A stretch of DNA of 64,000 nt from NCBI GenBank assembly GCA_902547925.1, contig CACCQD010000006.1, positions 1 to 64,000 of the forward strand, read 5' to 3'. A program made the translations under genes and the position numbers. This stretch comes from an uncultured SAR116 cluster alpha proteobacterium (GTDB lineage Bacteria > Pseudomonadota > Alphaproteobacteria > Puniceispirillales > Puniceispirillaceae). This document shows, in pieces, positions 29,019 to 37,972 of the stretch. The first letter of the stretch is position 1. Each line of letters begins with the position of its first letter. The notes beneath the pieces are model-generated. The model worked only from the letters and a program-made list of their open reading frames with translations. It was not told where the DNA came from and did not search any database.

Positions 29019-29675
29019 CTAGTTTTCGGCAAACATCGCAAGATGCCCCCGCAAATGTGCAACGCCATCACCCCGTTCGGACGAGGTGACAAACAATTCG
29101 GGGAAGGCCGCAACATGCGTGGCGATCGCAATCTCGGTTGCTTTGCATACTTTCTCAAACTCAGCCGGCTTTAATTTGTCAACCTTGGTCAGGACAGCAC
29201 CCCAGGACACCGCCGTATCATCAAGCAGGCGCATGATCTCTTGATCGGCCTTGCCGATCCCACGCCGCGAATCGATCAACAGAAACACACGCTTCAATGA
29301 TGTGCGCCCTGCCAGAAATTTCCGGGTCAAATTTGTCCAGGCCATGATGTCGGTCTTTGGCGCCGAAGCATAGCCATAGCCGGGCAGATCAACCAACTGC
29401 AGCCGGTGCGCAAGGTCGAAAAAGATCAGTTGCCGTGTGCGCCCCGGCGTTTGTGAGGTTCTCGCCAAGGTTTTGCGCCCTGTCAATGCGTTTACCAGTG
29501 ACGATTTGCCAACATTCGACCGTCCGGCAAAACACACCTCTGGCACAGTGACTGGCGGCAGGGCAGGCATGTTGTTGGCAGCGGCGATAAAGTCACACTG
29601 ACCAGCAAAAAGCAGGCGACCTGCTTCTAGCTGGTCCGGCGTTAACTCTGTTCCACGCGCTTCATAATGAACCAT
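29019..29675 (-). CDS. engB: Ribosome biogenesis GTPase EngB (YihA/YsxC)
   Basis: About 218 aa from the ATG at 29675; the frame extends to 29711 and overlaps yidC. GTPase motifs are G1 GRSNVGKSSL, G2/G3 TSQTPGRTRQL and DLPGYGYA, and G4 TKVDKL. Needed for large-subunit assembly in the family. Its start lies within the end of yidC (34-base overlap), so the exact initiation codon is uncertain. Confidence 0.92.
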   Translation of the reverse strand: MVHYEARGTELTPDQLEAGRLLFAGQCDFIAAANNMPALPPVTVPEVCFAGRSNVGKSSLVNALTGRKTLARTSQTPGRTRQLIFFDLAHRLQLVDLPGYGYASAPKTDIMAWTNLTRKFLAGRTSLKRVFLLIDSRRGIGKADQEIMRLLDDTAVSWGAVLTKVDKLKPAEFEKVCKATEIAIATHVAAFPELFVTSSERGDGVAHLRGHLAMFAEN

Positions 29676-31399
29676 TGCTGTGCCATGGAAAGAAGGTTGT
29701 TCCATGTCCAATAGATCACCAGGCCCGCCGGGAAAGTGGCCAGGAGAAAGGTGAAGAAAAGCGGCATGAATTGAAACACCTTGGCCTGAATGGGATCAGG
29801 TGGTGCCGGGTTGAGGCGCATCTGCAGAAACATCGAGATTCCCATAAGAATTGGCCATACACCCAGTTGCAGGAAAGGCGGCAGGAACTCCGTCGAATAG
29901 GGTAGAATGCCAAAGAGATTGAAAATCGATGTTGGGTCGGGTGCTGAAAGATCGGTGATCCAACCAAAGAAAGGTGCATGCCGCATTTCAATCGTCACAA
30001 ACAGCACCTTGTAAAGGGCAAAGAAAACTGGGATCTGCAATAATACAGGCAAACAGCCCGCCGCCGGATTGACCTGCTCTGTCTTGTAGAGCGCCATCAT
30101 CTCCTTGTTCAACGCCATGCGGTCATCGCCATGGCGTTCACGCAGACTTTGAATCTTTGGTGCAAGCAAACGCATCTTGCCCATTGACCGATAGGATTTG
30201 TTGGCCAGCGGGAAGAACACAAGTTTGACAAGGACAGTGAATGCCATCGTCGCCAAACCAAAATTGCCAAGGATGCCGTTGAGCCAGCTGATTGCATAGA
30301 AGAAGGGCTTGGTCAAGAAATAGAACCAGCCAAAATCAATTGCGAGGTCGAAGTTTGGAATGCCAAACTCATCAGCGTAATAATCCAGAAGCGTAACTTT
30401 TTTCGCGCCGGCAAAAAGACGGCTTTTCGAGGTGACGCGGCCCCCCGCGGCGAGTACCATGCCAGCGGTATCGATGAAATCAACCTGATACCGGTCGGTT
30501 GGGCCGTTCAGCGATTTGAAGGCGAAGGAATAATTGCGATCCTGATCTGGCAGAACGGCCGCCAGCCAGTATTTGTCGGTAAAGCCAATCCAACCGCCGG
30601 GCTGTTCCGGGTCTATTTTCGAAACACCACCATCGGTATCTTTGATGTCGTCATAATCTTCCTCACTCAGCGTTTCATCAAAGACGCCAAGCGCGCCTTC
30701 ATGAAGAATGTAAATGCCGCTCGTTGGGGGCGTTCCATGACGACGAACCAGACCATATGGAAAGACCGTGAGCGCCGTGTCCAGACTGCTGGCGATCGTG
30801 TCATCAAAAGTCAGAATGTAATCATCGTTGATGGCGATAGTGCGGGTGAACAGAAGGCCGTTGCCATTGTCCCATGTCAACTTGACAGGTGTTGCCGGTG
30901 ACAGCACGTCACCGCTGGCGGCCCACAGCGTATCAGCCGCGGGCATCGGCTGAAGTGTGTTAGACACCGCCCATCCAAATTCAGCAAAAAACGGATTGTT
31001 GCCGTTGATCTTTTTCAGGAAATGAATGTTTTCCGATCCGGCTTCCTGCGTTTCGCGGTAATCGGTCAGCACCACATCATCAATGCGGGCGCCCTGTAGC
31101 GAGAAAGAACCGCTAACCAACGGCGCGTCGATGACAATCCGCTTTGCCGTATCGGCGATGATTTTTGCTGTTTCGTCCGTTATGGTCGGCATGGCGCCAG
31201 TTCCGGGCTGCTCTGCCGCCGCCATTGCCTGCGGGGTTCCGGTATCTGCCGCCGCCTGTTCTTCTTGTTGTTGGGCCAGCACTTGTTGTTCCGCGGCTTC
31301 CTTTTCCATCTCGGGGCCAACGACAAGAATCTGCCAGCCAAACAGAACAGCCATCGACAGAGCGACAGCAAGGAGCAAATTGCGATTATCGGAACTCAT
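29642..31399 (-). CDS. yidC: Membrane protein insertase YidC
   Basis: 585 aa from the ATG at 31399. N-terminal membrane anchor (about residues 5-22), a large periplasmic beta domain (about 60-340), and the conserved insertase core with five membrane spans at the C-terminus (KMRLLAPKIQSLRERHGDD, NPAAGCLPVLLQIPVFFALY). The frame stays open to 31513, but that overlaps yidD and has no YidC character. Part of rpmH-rnpA-yidD-yidC-engB. Confidence 0.95.
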   Translation of the reverse strand: MSSDNRNLLLAVALSMAVLFGWQILVVGPEMEKEAAEQQVLAQQQEEQAAADTGTPQAMAAAEQPGTGAMPTITDETAKIIADTAKRIVIDAPLVSGSFSLQGARIDDVVLTDYRETQEAGSENIHFLKKINGNNPFFAEFGWAVSNTLQPMPAADTLWAASGDVLSPATPVKLTWDNGNGLLFTRTIAINDDYILTFDDTIASSLDTALTVFPYGLVRRHGTPPTSGIYILHEGALGVFDETLSEEDYDDIKDTDGGVSKIDPEQPGGWIGFTDKYWLAAVLPDQDRNYSFAFKSLNGPTDRYQVDFIDTAGMVLAAGGRVTSKSRLFAGAKKVTLLDYYADEFGIPNFDLAIDFGWFYFLTKPFFYAISWLNGILGNFGLATMAFTVLVKLVFFPLANKSYRSMGKMRLLAPKIQSLRERHGDDRMALNKEMMALYKTEQVNPAAGCLPVLLQIPVFFALYKVLFVTIEMRHAPFFGWITDLSAPDPTSIFNLFGILPYSTEFLPPFLQLGVWPILMGISMFLQMRLNPAPPDPIQAKVFQFMPLFFTFLLATFPAGLVIYWTWNNLLSMAQQWFIMKRVEQS

Positions 31400-31412
31400 T
31401 ACAAAGACCTTT

Positions 31413-31751
31413 TCATCGGGCGCAACTGCTTTCGCTGCTGTGCCCATCGGCAGAGGTGTGCCTATCGGCGTTGGTTTGATCATCACCAGAACAGACTGGC
31501 GGGACTGGGTCAAAAACAGGCGTTGCCCATGGATTGCATCGAAGGATACGTTTTAGCGCATACCACGATCCACGCAAGGGGCCATGCAGTCTCAAAGCGT
31601 CTTTCGCATATTGTGAGCAGGTTGGCAAATGGCGACATTGCGCACCCATGAATGGCGAGATAATAGCCTGATAAAGCCACAACAGCCCTTGCAGGATAAT
31701 GCCAACACAGCGGTACATTAGTGTGACTGGAAAATAAACTCGTTTCGGCAT
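31413..31751 (-). CDS. yidD: Membrane protein insertion efficiency factor YidD
   Basis: 112 aa. LWLYQAIISPFMGAQCRHLPTCS with its cysteines, followed by YAKDALRLHGPLRGSWYALKRILRCNPW, identifies YidD, an amphipathic peripheral membrane protein that helps YidC. About 40 residues longer than the shortest family members through a hydrophilic, Ser/Asp/His-rich tail. The start overlaps the rnpA stop by one base. Confidence 0.92.
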   Translation of the reverse strand: MPKRVYFPVTLMYRCVGIILQGLLWLYQAIISPFMGAQCRHLPTCSQYAKDALRLHGPLRGSWYALKRILRCNPWATPVFDPVPPVCSGDDQTNADRHTSADGHSSESSCAR

Positions 31752-32173
31752 CAGGTCTGTCCACCCTTGCGTGAAGAACGGGCACTCTGATTCTTACCAT
31801 GCGGGCTGTCTAACTGATGGTCTATCCGGTGGTCAATCTGGCGATGAAGGTAGCCGACCATCTTTTCGACGTCGTTAACGAGATGCTGCCACTCGCGTCT
31901 AGCTGTGTCATATCGGGCAATCATCACATAATCGAGGCCCAAACGCGCCACGGGCTGCAGGCTTTCACGCATGACAGCGCGCAGCCGCCGGCGCGCCCGG
32001 TTGCGAGTAACTGCATTTCCGATTTTCTTGGATGCTGTGAACCCAACCCGCCATTCAGCTAGATGATTCGGCGCTGCCTGCATGACAAGGCCACGCGAAA
32101 CGGCCTTAAGACCGTAATTGCGGGCACGCAGAAAACCGGCTCTCGACGGAATGCTCGTTACCCCGGGCAACAA
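31751..32173 (-). CDS. rnpA: Ribonuclease P protein component
   Basis: 140 aa. The RNR signature and surroundings, RVGFTASKKIGNAVTRNRARRRLR, identify the RnpA subunit that assists the catalytic RNA in tRNA 5' maturation. It lies directly downstream of rpmH and overlaps yidD by one base. The N-terminal ~30 residues are less conserved, so an internal start is possible. Confidence 0.93.
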   Translation of the reverse strand: MLPGVTSIPSRAGFLRARNYGLKAVSRGLVMQAAPNHLAEWRVGFTASKKIGNAVTRNRARRRLRAVMRESLQPVARLGLDYVMIARYDTARREWQHLVNDVEKMVGYLHRQIDHRIDHQLDSPHGKNQSARSSRKGGQT

Positions 32174-32188
32174 TCTTGATCCCGCCGG

Positions 32189-32323
32189 TTACGCTGACAG
32201 GCGCGCACGGCCCTTGGCACGACGTGCCCGCAGCACACGACGACCGCCGACAGTGGCCATCCGAGACCGGAAACCGTGGCGACGTTTGCGAACCAATACG
32301 CTTGGCTGATAGGTGCGTTTCAT
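32189..32323 (-). CDS. rpmH: 50S ribosomal protein L34
   Basis: 44 aa. The [18 protein letters not shown] start and the Arg/Lys-rich remainder ending in RARLSA are unmistakable L34. A TAAGGAG ribosome-binding site lies 7 bases before the ATG. It heads the leftward rpmH-rnpA-yidD-yidC-engB-argB series, the usual bacterial order. Confidence 0.97.
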   Translation of the reverse strand: MKRTYQPSVLVRKRRHGFRSRMATVGGRRVLRARRAKGRARLSA

Positions 32324-32604
32324 GATGACGCTCCTTACGAAGAATCTGGTTGTCTGAGATCTAAGATCGCGTTGTATGCCGCAAGCGGCTTGCTGTCAAT
32401 GTCTTTTGCCCAGATATCGATCGTCTCATCTGGCTGACATTCGGCACATGAAACAGATATTTGGCGCAAAGCGCCAGTGAAGAGGCTCTCTATCAGCCTT
32501 AGCCATGTTCTGGTGGTGCATGCGTTGATCCAGACAGTTTTGGCTCAATTGCTAATCACACCAATACTCAGGGGTACTCAGCTCGTCACAACTGTGGAAT
32601 GTGA

Positions 32605-33700
32605 ATGAAAAAACCAAGCCAAAGACCGCAAACCAATGACACTGGCGGTGAGAGCCGTGCCTCGATTTTGTCCCCCGACTCAGATCAAGCATGCCAATCA
32701 TTATCTCTCTGGCATTTGTGATGGCAATGGTCAGCATTTCATTTCAGCAGAGCCGCCTCGCGGTGACGCTGCTTAATACGCATCTGCCCTTTTGGAAAGA
32801 TCTGGTTATCGGCATATCAATGACGGATTTGCAACGAGACTTGCAGATTTTTTCTTTAAAAGTTTTGTGGTCACTTGTCTCGTTTAACTCGGTTTGTACT
32901 CCTTTGGCCAATGGTTATTGTGCCGCTTTCTATCACAGCCGCTTCATGCGCTGGTCGAGACGATCAAAAGCTTTAGCACTGACCCGACGATTGCAAGGCC
33001 GCCGCCAACCTACGTCACCCGGTGAAGTGAATTCAACAAGGCGGCAAAGGCCGTCGAACAAATGCAGCGCAACACCTTGATCGCCCTTCACCAGCGCGAA
33101 CGGCTTGCCGAAATCGGTGAAGCGGTTAACAAAATCAACCATGAAATCCGTAATGTTCTCAGCTCTGCACCATTGGTGAGCGATGCGTTGATGGGCTCAG
33201 ACGACCCGAAAATTCGCCGGTCAGTACCCCATGTCGTCCGGTCGCTTGAACAAGCTGTCGATCTCTGCCAGTCGATGCTCGATTATCTTGTTGAGGTGCC
33301 ACCACCCAAGCCCGACATCATCCCGATTAATGAGGTAGCGGACGAATTAGAAATCGCCACCGGGATGGAGGTTATCTATGAAGGACCGTCACAGATCTTC
33401 GCCGATAGGAAGATCATGTTTCGCATCCTGCTGAACTTTGCCCACAATGCAGGCATTGTCGGCGCCACCGAATTGAAAATTGATATCTGGAAGGCTGGCC
33501 ACCTTGACGTCATCGACATTCTTGACAACGGCCCCAGCATCAGTGAAGACGAACGACGAACATTATTTCAGGCATTCAAAACAACAAAGGCTGGCGGCAC
33601 AGGCCTTGGTCTTGCCATCGCCCGCGACCTTGCTGTGGCGCTTGGTGGCAATCTGAAATTGACCCACTCAAACCAAGACGGCAGCGAATTCAGGCTGTAG
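32605..33700 (+). pseudogene. Sensor histidine kinase, broken N-terminal half
   Basis: The second half (open from 33062, 212 aa) has a full kinase core: H-box INHEIRNVL, N-box NFAHNA, G1-type DNGPSI and G2 GGTGLGLAIA. The first half is scattered over frames. A membrane span PIIISLAFVMAMVSISF lies in one frame, MVIVPLSITAA in a second and LHALVETIKSF in a third. A TGA at about 33029 interrupts the frame that leads into the kinase part (YVTR-stop-SEFNKAAK). An intact gene would start near 32605 and encode about 360-450 residues. At least two frameshifts and a stop indicate a pseudogene, or sequencing error. A truncated soluble kinase from 33062 cannot be excluded. Confidence 0.65.
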
Positions 33701-33723
33701 CTGCCCAAAGAGATTTTCCTAAA

Positions 33724-34206
33724 CTAGCCGCGCAGCCCAATGATTGGCGTTGATGGCTGCGGTTCCATGTCCCAGGGGAAGAAAATCCATGTGTCCTGCG
33801 ATACCTCGGTGACGAAGGTGTCAACAAGAGGCCGGCCAGCAGGCTTTGCATAGACCGTCGCAAAATGTGCATTTGGCAGCATCTGGCGCAACGCCTTTGC
33901 GGTCTCGCCGGTATCCACCAGATCATCGACGATTAGCCAGCCTTTACCCTGTTCGGCCACGTCAGCAGACTTCAACACTTCAAGTCCACCCCTATCCTTC
34001 CCGTGATAGAAGGATATGCAGGCTGTTTCGATCACCCTTATCTCAAGTTCACGCGCGACAATTGCCGCTGGCACCAGGCCGCCACGTGTAACCGCCACCA
34101 CGCCTGTAAATGGGCCCAATTCAAGCAGGCGCCAGGCCAGTGCCTTTGATGTCCGATGAAGCTCTTCCCATGAAACAGGAAACGACTTTTGATAGGTGTC
34201 CGACAT
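33724..34206 (-). CDS. gpt: Xanthine (xanthine-guanine) phosphoribosyltransferase
   Basis: 160 aa. Purine salvage enzyme. The PRPP-binding motif is [15 protein letters not shown], with [19 protein letters not shown] before it and FFPWDME near the end as in E. coli Gpt. The gene stands alone on the minus strand between the broken kinase (convergent) and the tRNA-Arg region (divergent). Confidence 0.93.
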   Translation of the reverse strand: MSDTYQKSFPVSWEELHRTSKALAWRLLELGPFTGVVAVTRGGLVPAAIVARELEIRVIETACISFYHGKDRGGLEVLKSADVAEQGKGWLIVDDLVDTGETAKALRQMLPNAHFATVYAKPAGRPLVDTFVTEVSQDTWIFFPWDMEPQPSTPIIGLRG

Positions 34207-34394
34207 GTCAACGGCCTGATGAACTGATCAAGTAAGGCCGCAGACTTTAATGTGATGGCGATTAATGACAAGATGATTTTTTAAAATAATGCGTGCCTAA
34301 AGCTGGCAAGGAGCTGCTCACTAGAGAAAAATTCGATGGCTCCGGTCACAGTACAGCATGACAAAACCCCAGATCAGATAGCCGGATAAAGGGG

Positions 34395-34423
34395 TTGCAT
34401 GTACTGATATGTTGGCCTATGTT
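34395..34423 (+). promoter_or_regulatory. Putative promoter of tRNA-Arg
   Basis: TTGCAT (34395-34400) and TATGTT (34418-34423) are separated by 17 bases, with the predicted start about 35-40 bases before the tRNA. This is a good sigma-70-type match in the right place. Confidence 0.5.
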
Positions 34424-34467
34424 GCGCCGACTCTCAGGGGCGGCGTCAACAGGCGGGTCTGCGGGAT

Positions 34468-34544
34468 GCGCTCGTAGCTCAGCTGGATAGAGCACTAGAC
34501 TACGAATCTAGGGGTCGGGAGTTCGAATCTTCCCGAGCGCGCCA
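34468..34544 (+). tRNA. tRNA-Arg(ACG)
   Basis: 77 nt with encoded CCA. Acceptor stem GCGCTCG/CGAGCGC is perfect, D arm AGCTC...GAGC, anticodon stem CTAGA/TCTAG with loop CTACGAA (anticodon ACG), T arm TCGGG/TCCCG around TTCGAAT. The last 62 bases recur as a direct repeat at 37,797-37,858, which marks this gene as the integration target of the islet that follows. Confidence 0.96.
34483..34544 (+). repeat. att-like direct repeat, copy within tRNA-Arg
   Basis: The 62 bases from the D loop to CCA match 37,797-37,858 at 60 positions. This copy lies in the functional tRNA and is probably the crossover site (attL-like) of the AT-rich islet. Confidence 0.85.
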
Positions 34545-34832
34545 TTTTTCAAGATATTTTTACAGAAAATAAAACGATCCGAAGTGAGGATAGGTACTCA
34601 TTGCCTGCTCGGCAATGTCTATGATGATCCAGGCAGTAACCTAAAATGTCTGTGTCGATGAGAAAGCGGCAGATCTTTGCGGATTTGTTCCAGGCGTTTT
34701 TTTCTTAACAACCCAAGCAGCTAAACAACGAAAATCTGCGGTTACGGTTATTAGTTAATTGACTCGAGGCATGGTATCGCAACTTCTCTAACGCACCATT
34801 TTGTCTGATTTTTGTGGCCTAACACCCAGCTA

Positions 34833-35876
34833 TTAAACCTGGGAACCAAGTGCTTCTAATGTCAAATTTAGAACAGTTTTAGGCTCAATAGAGTTTATGT
34901 CCCTATTTTCAACCAAGTTGCTGCTTGCCGCGGACTTGATAAGTTTAGAGTCCAGCACTGGCAGACTGCTTGCGTAAATCCTTATACAATTTAAGCCCAC
35001 ACCAGCAGCAAGATTGATAAGACCAGAATCGTTTCCAACAAACAAATCTGATAGTTGAAGCAAAAAAATTACGTCATCTAAAGGGCTATTGAATATCAGA
35101 TTTACACGATCTTTTTGTCCACTAATTTTGTCAAGAATCTGATCGCCAATGTGGCGTTCATTTTTGCTGCCGCACAAGATAATTTGACATTTTGGAAGTT
35201 CGATAATTAGTTGCTCAATCAAAATTGCAAAATGTTTTGGATCCCAGCGTCTATCTGCAGTTGTGGCACCGACTCCCATAAAAATAATCGGCTTGCCTGA
35301 ACGGAAAAATTCCAATGAAAAAGACGCTTTCTTCTTCAGCGGCTTTATTTTTGGATGATCATCAGGAGGTAGTATTCCCCTAGCAGCCATTAATAGGCTG
35401 GTTGCATGCCTTGGGTGAATTCCCTTATCAGATGTTTTCAACATACCTCGTTCAGATAGGAATAAGTTTTGGGCACCAATGCCATAACCAAAACAACGTG
35501 AGATACCAGCAGCACGTGCCGCCGCCGCATAACGCCAACTTCGATGTAAAATCCAAACCTCCTGAGGAGATATTCGCTTAATTTCGCCTACCAATTTAAA
35601 AAATCCACTCAGCCCATCATGCTTACCTCTCTCACCACGTTTTGAACGATCAAGCATTACATGACGCAAATCTTGGTGCTCATGGAAAATTACCTCCGCA
35701 AACGAGGTCGGCTTTGTCATCAGAAAAACTTCTTTTGACTTAATGGCCTCATCAATCCAAGGTTTCACCCAAACAACATCTCCAATTCCAATTACTGGGA
35801 GAATGATTAACACTCTGTTTTTTTTTTTCATTGGGGTGACAAACAGTCTCTTCTGACTACTTTCGATTGATTTCAT
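34833..35876 (-). CDS. Family 9 glycosyltransferase (heptosyltransferase-like)
   Basis: 347 aa. The two-Rossmann-fold layout of ADP-heptose:LPS heptosyltransferases is visible: VLIILPVIGIGDVVWVKPW at the start, PIIFMGVGATTADRRWDPKHFA at the donor-site entry, and FVGNDSGLINLAAGVGL near the end, the last being the strongest GT9 mark. The start overlaps the upstream methyltransferase stop as ATGA; a second ATG lies at 35,831. AT-rich compared with the core. Together with the HldD-like gene it suggests lipopolysaccharide core variation. Confidence 0.8.
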   Translation of the reverse strand: MKSIESSQKRLFVTPMKKKNRVLIILPVIGIGDVVWVKPWIDEAIKSKEVFLMTKPTSFAEVIFHEHQDLRHVMLDRSKRGERGKHDGLSGFFKLVGEIKRISPQEVWILHRSWRYAAAARAAGISRCFGYGIGAQNLFLSERGMLKTSDKGIHPRHATSLLMAARGILPPDDHPKIKPLKKKASFSLEFFRSGKPIIFMGVGATTADRRWDPKHFAILIEQLIIELPKCQIILCGSKNERHIGDQILDKISGQKDRVNLIFNSPLDDVIFLLQLSDLFVGNDSGLINLAAGVGLNCIRIYASSLPVLDSKLIKSAASSNLVENRDINSIEPKTVLNLTLEALGSQV

Positions 35877-36556
35877 TTTACTTTTTGAATAACAATCTCG
35901 ATTTGGGCTAACGCGTCACTCTTCGCGGTTTGGTCGATTGGATAACCTCGGGATAGCTGAAATTTCAGCAACTTTTCTCGCACTGAACGGTTACGAATTC
36001 TTCTCGCAACACTAGATAGCTGTCTGTTCAAAAACGTCCTATGATTTTTAGGTTTTTTGTTCTTCGGAAACATTAAATCATAATTGTAGTTTTCGTCATA
36101 AATTCGGTATTCAACAACTTTTGCGTTTAGCAGAGACTCGCATTCACGCAAAATATCAATTGAAACTGGTGACCATGTATCATCCTTCCCAATTCTAAAA
36201 GTGCATTTGTGATCTTGATTAAAAATGGACGGCCAGTTAAACTGTTCATATAAATCTTCATGTGGGACAACGGTAATCATAAAGCCTCCAGGCTTGACTA
36301 GCTGCCACCAATGTCGAAGAGCAGCCTGAGGCTCATTCATATGTTCCAAACAATGGCTCGAATGAACACAATCATATTGCTCAGGTTTGCGGTACCTCAA
36401 AATATCATTCGCATCACCTTGGTTCTGGTCAAAAATCTCAGCATGAGCGACAACAGGATCTGAACCGGCACCAATGTCGATAACACGTCCACCTAAAAAC
36501 TTGGAAAAAAAACTGCTTGAACGCACCAAGTTAGTTTTACTTGCTTCAGTAGCCAT
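35873..36556 (-). CDS. Class I SAM-dependent methyltransferase
   Basis: 227 aa. The SAM-binding motif is VIDIGAGSDPVVAHAEIFDQ (motif I), and the segment YDCVHSSHCLEHMNEPQAAL followed by WWQLVKPGGFMITVVPHED marks a Methyltransf_11-like fold. Coupled to the GT9 gene, so it may methylate a surface sugar or a precursor. Acceptor unknown. It faces the HldD-like gene across a 357-base AT-rich gap. Confidence 0.8.
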   Translation of the reverse strand: MATEASKTNLVRSSSFFSKFLGGRVIDIGAGSDPVVAHAEIFDQNQGDANDILRYRKPEQYDCVHSSHCLEHMNEPQAALRHWWQLVKPGGFMITVVPHEDLYEQFNWPSIFNQDHKCTFRIGKDDTWSPVSIDILRECESLLNAKVVEYRIYDENYNYDLMFPKNKKPKNHRTFLNRQLSSVARRIRNRSVREKLLKFQLSRGYPIDQTAKSDALAQIEIVIQKVK

Positions 36557-36913
36557 TTAAAACGCCTTAAATAACAATTGCTTCATAGTTGGCGCTGATT
36601 CGAAACCGACGACATGATCTCACACCTATTTCAAAATCGTTCACCCGCTCACATTTCCATTTGTCTCACATTACAAGAGATTAAAATCTTATTAATAGTC
36701 TAGCTTTAAAACAGAAAATGATAATCTTTTATAAAGAATTTAAATCTTCTCTAGCGCAACACTTTTCGAAAGGAAACATCGCAATTTAATATTTAAACCT
36801 TAACCTTATCAAAAGTTTGCAACTGCTAGCTGATCGAATAAAATCTGCCGATCAGAAAAGATAAAATATTCGACCAAGGCTAATCAACCTATTCATCATA
36901 AAGTTGAAAACAA
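36557..36913. other. AT-rich intergenic region between divergent islet genes
   Basis: 357 bases between the divergent methyltransferase and HldD-like genes. It must hold both promoters. I see long A/T runs but no confident -35/-10 pair, RNA gene or further ORF. Confidence 0.5.
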
Positions 36914-37747
36914 ATGAAAAAAATACTTGTGACTGGCCATCGAGGGTTTATTGGACAAAACCTATCAACTCGGTTGATTCAGATCGGTTATGAAGTCGAA
37001 GGGTGGGAACCTGGAGGTTTTGGCGAACCTCCGGTGGCTGGTAAGGATTTAGTAATGCATTTAGGGGCAATTAGCGATACGACCTATCCTGTGCTGGATG
37101 AAATAATGATAAACAACCTAGATTTCAGCATGGACTTGCATCGGGCATGTATTAAACACAAGGTCAACCTTCACTATGCATCAAGTGCAAGCGTATACGG
37201 CGTCACCGATTCTTTTGATGAGGATGGCCCCCTTAGTCCGCAGTCGTATTATGCTTGGACAAAATATTTGTTTGATAGGCACATAACAAAAAATTTTAGC
37301 GATGAAATTACTGTAACTGGGTTCAGATACTTCAATGTTTTTGGAGCCAAAGGCGAAGCCCACAAAGGTAAGATGGCCAGCCCTTTTTATAAATTTTCAA
37401 AAGAGGCAAAAAGTAATGGAACTGTTACTTTGTTTGAAAACAGTGAAAACTATTTTAGAGACTTTGTTTCTGTCGAGGACGTAGTAGAAACCCACATCAA
37501 ATTGATAGAAAACAAATATTCAGGCGTCTACAATATTGGCACTGGGCACCCAACTAGTTTCCAAGAGGTAGGCCAAAAAATCGCCAAAAAGTATAACGCA
37601 AAGATTTTATACAGAAAAATGCCGGGCGCACTTGAAGGTCAGTACCAAGCATTTACATGCGCGAACACAAAAAAGCTTGATTCGTTAATCCAAATGAAGT
37701 GGTCATCCATATTAGATTATATTGAAGAGCATGAGTGTAATTTGTAA
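36914..37747 (+). CDS. NAD-dependent epimerase, HldD-like (ADP-heptose 6-epimerase family)
   Basis: 277 aa. Extended SDR fold: ILVTGHRGFIGQNL binds NAD, and the catalytic triad includes Ser/Thr near SSASVYG and the YYAWTKYLFD motif (YxxxK). Features specific to HldD are GAISDTT, RYFNVFGAKGEAHKGKMASPF and ENYFRDFVSVEDVV. The length is about 40 residues below the usual 310-330, but both ends look natural. It probably makes ADP-L-glycero-D-manno-heptose or a similar nucleotide sugar. Third gene of the tRNA-Arg islet; its end lies 50 bases before the att-like repeat. Confidence 0.82.
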   Translation: MKKILVTGHRGFIGQNLSTRLIQIGYEVEGWEPGGFGEPPVAGKDLVMHLGAISDTTYPVLDEIMINNLDFSMDLHRACIKHKVNLHYASSASVYGVTDSFDEDGPLSPQSYYAWTKYLFDRHITKNFSDEITVTGFRYFNVFGAKGEAHKGKMASPFYKFSKEAKSNGTVTLFENSENYFRDFVSVEDVVETHIKLIENKYSGVYNIGTGHPTSFQEVGQKIAKKYNAKILYRKMPGALEGQYQAFTCANTKKLDSLIQMKWSSILDYIEEHECNL

Positions 37748-37796
37748 GTTGGCTAAGTGTAGTTATTGGTACAATCAACCTTGTCCATGATTGTAT

Positions 37797-37858
37797 CTGG
37801 ATAGAGCACCAGACTACGAAGCTAGGGGTCGGGAGTTCGAATCTTCCCGAGCGCGCCA
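37797..37858 (+). repeat. att-like direct repeat (tRNA-Arg 3' fragment)
   Basis: 60 of 62 bases match the 3' part of the tRNA-Arg at 34,483-34,544, including CCA. The copy lacks the first 15 tRNA bases, and its two changes (T to C and T to G) disrupt anticodon-stem pairs, so it is not a tRNA. It is the expected scar of site-specific integration at a tRNA 3' end (attR-like). Confidence 0.85.
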
Positions 37859-37972
37859 CTTAGCAAGTTTCAAGGTCCGTGGACCGTGGTTCAAGTGACT
37901 GTTTCCCCAGATCACGGTTCTTGCATCTGAGCCGATAACCTTTCTATCTGCATTTAGGTAATGGAGTTTTAG

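Noticed and set aside
32324-32604. Replication origin next to rpmH
   Set aside because: rpmH-rnpA often lies near oriC in bacteria, but I see no DnaA-box cluster, dnaA or dnaN here.
37653-37859. Minus-strand ORF with a GRFELPTP-like peptide
   Set aside because: This is the well-known false ORF produced by reading a tRNA in antisense, here the tRNA-Arg fragment.
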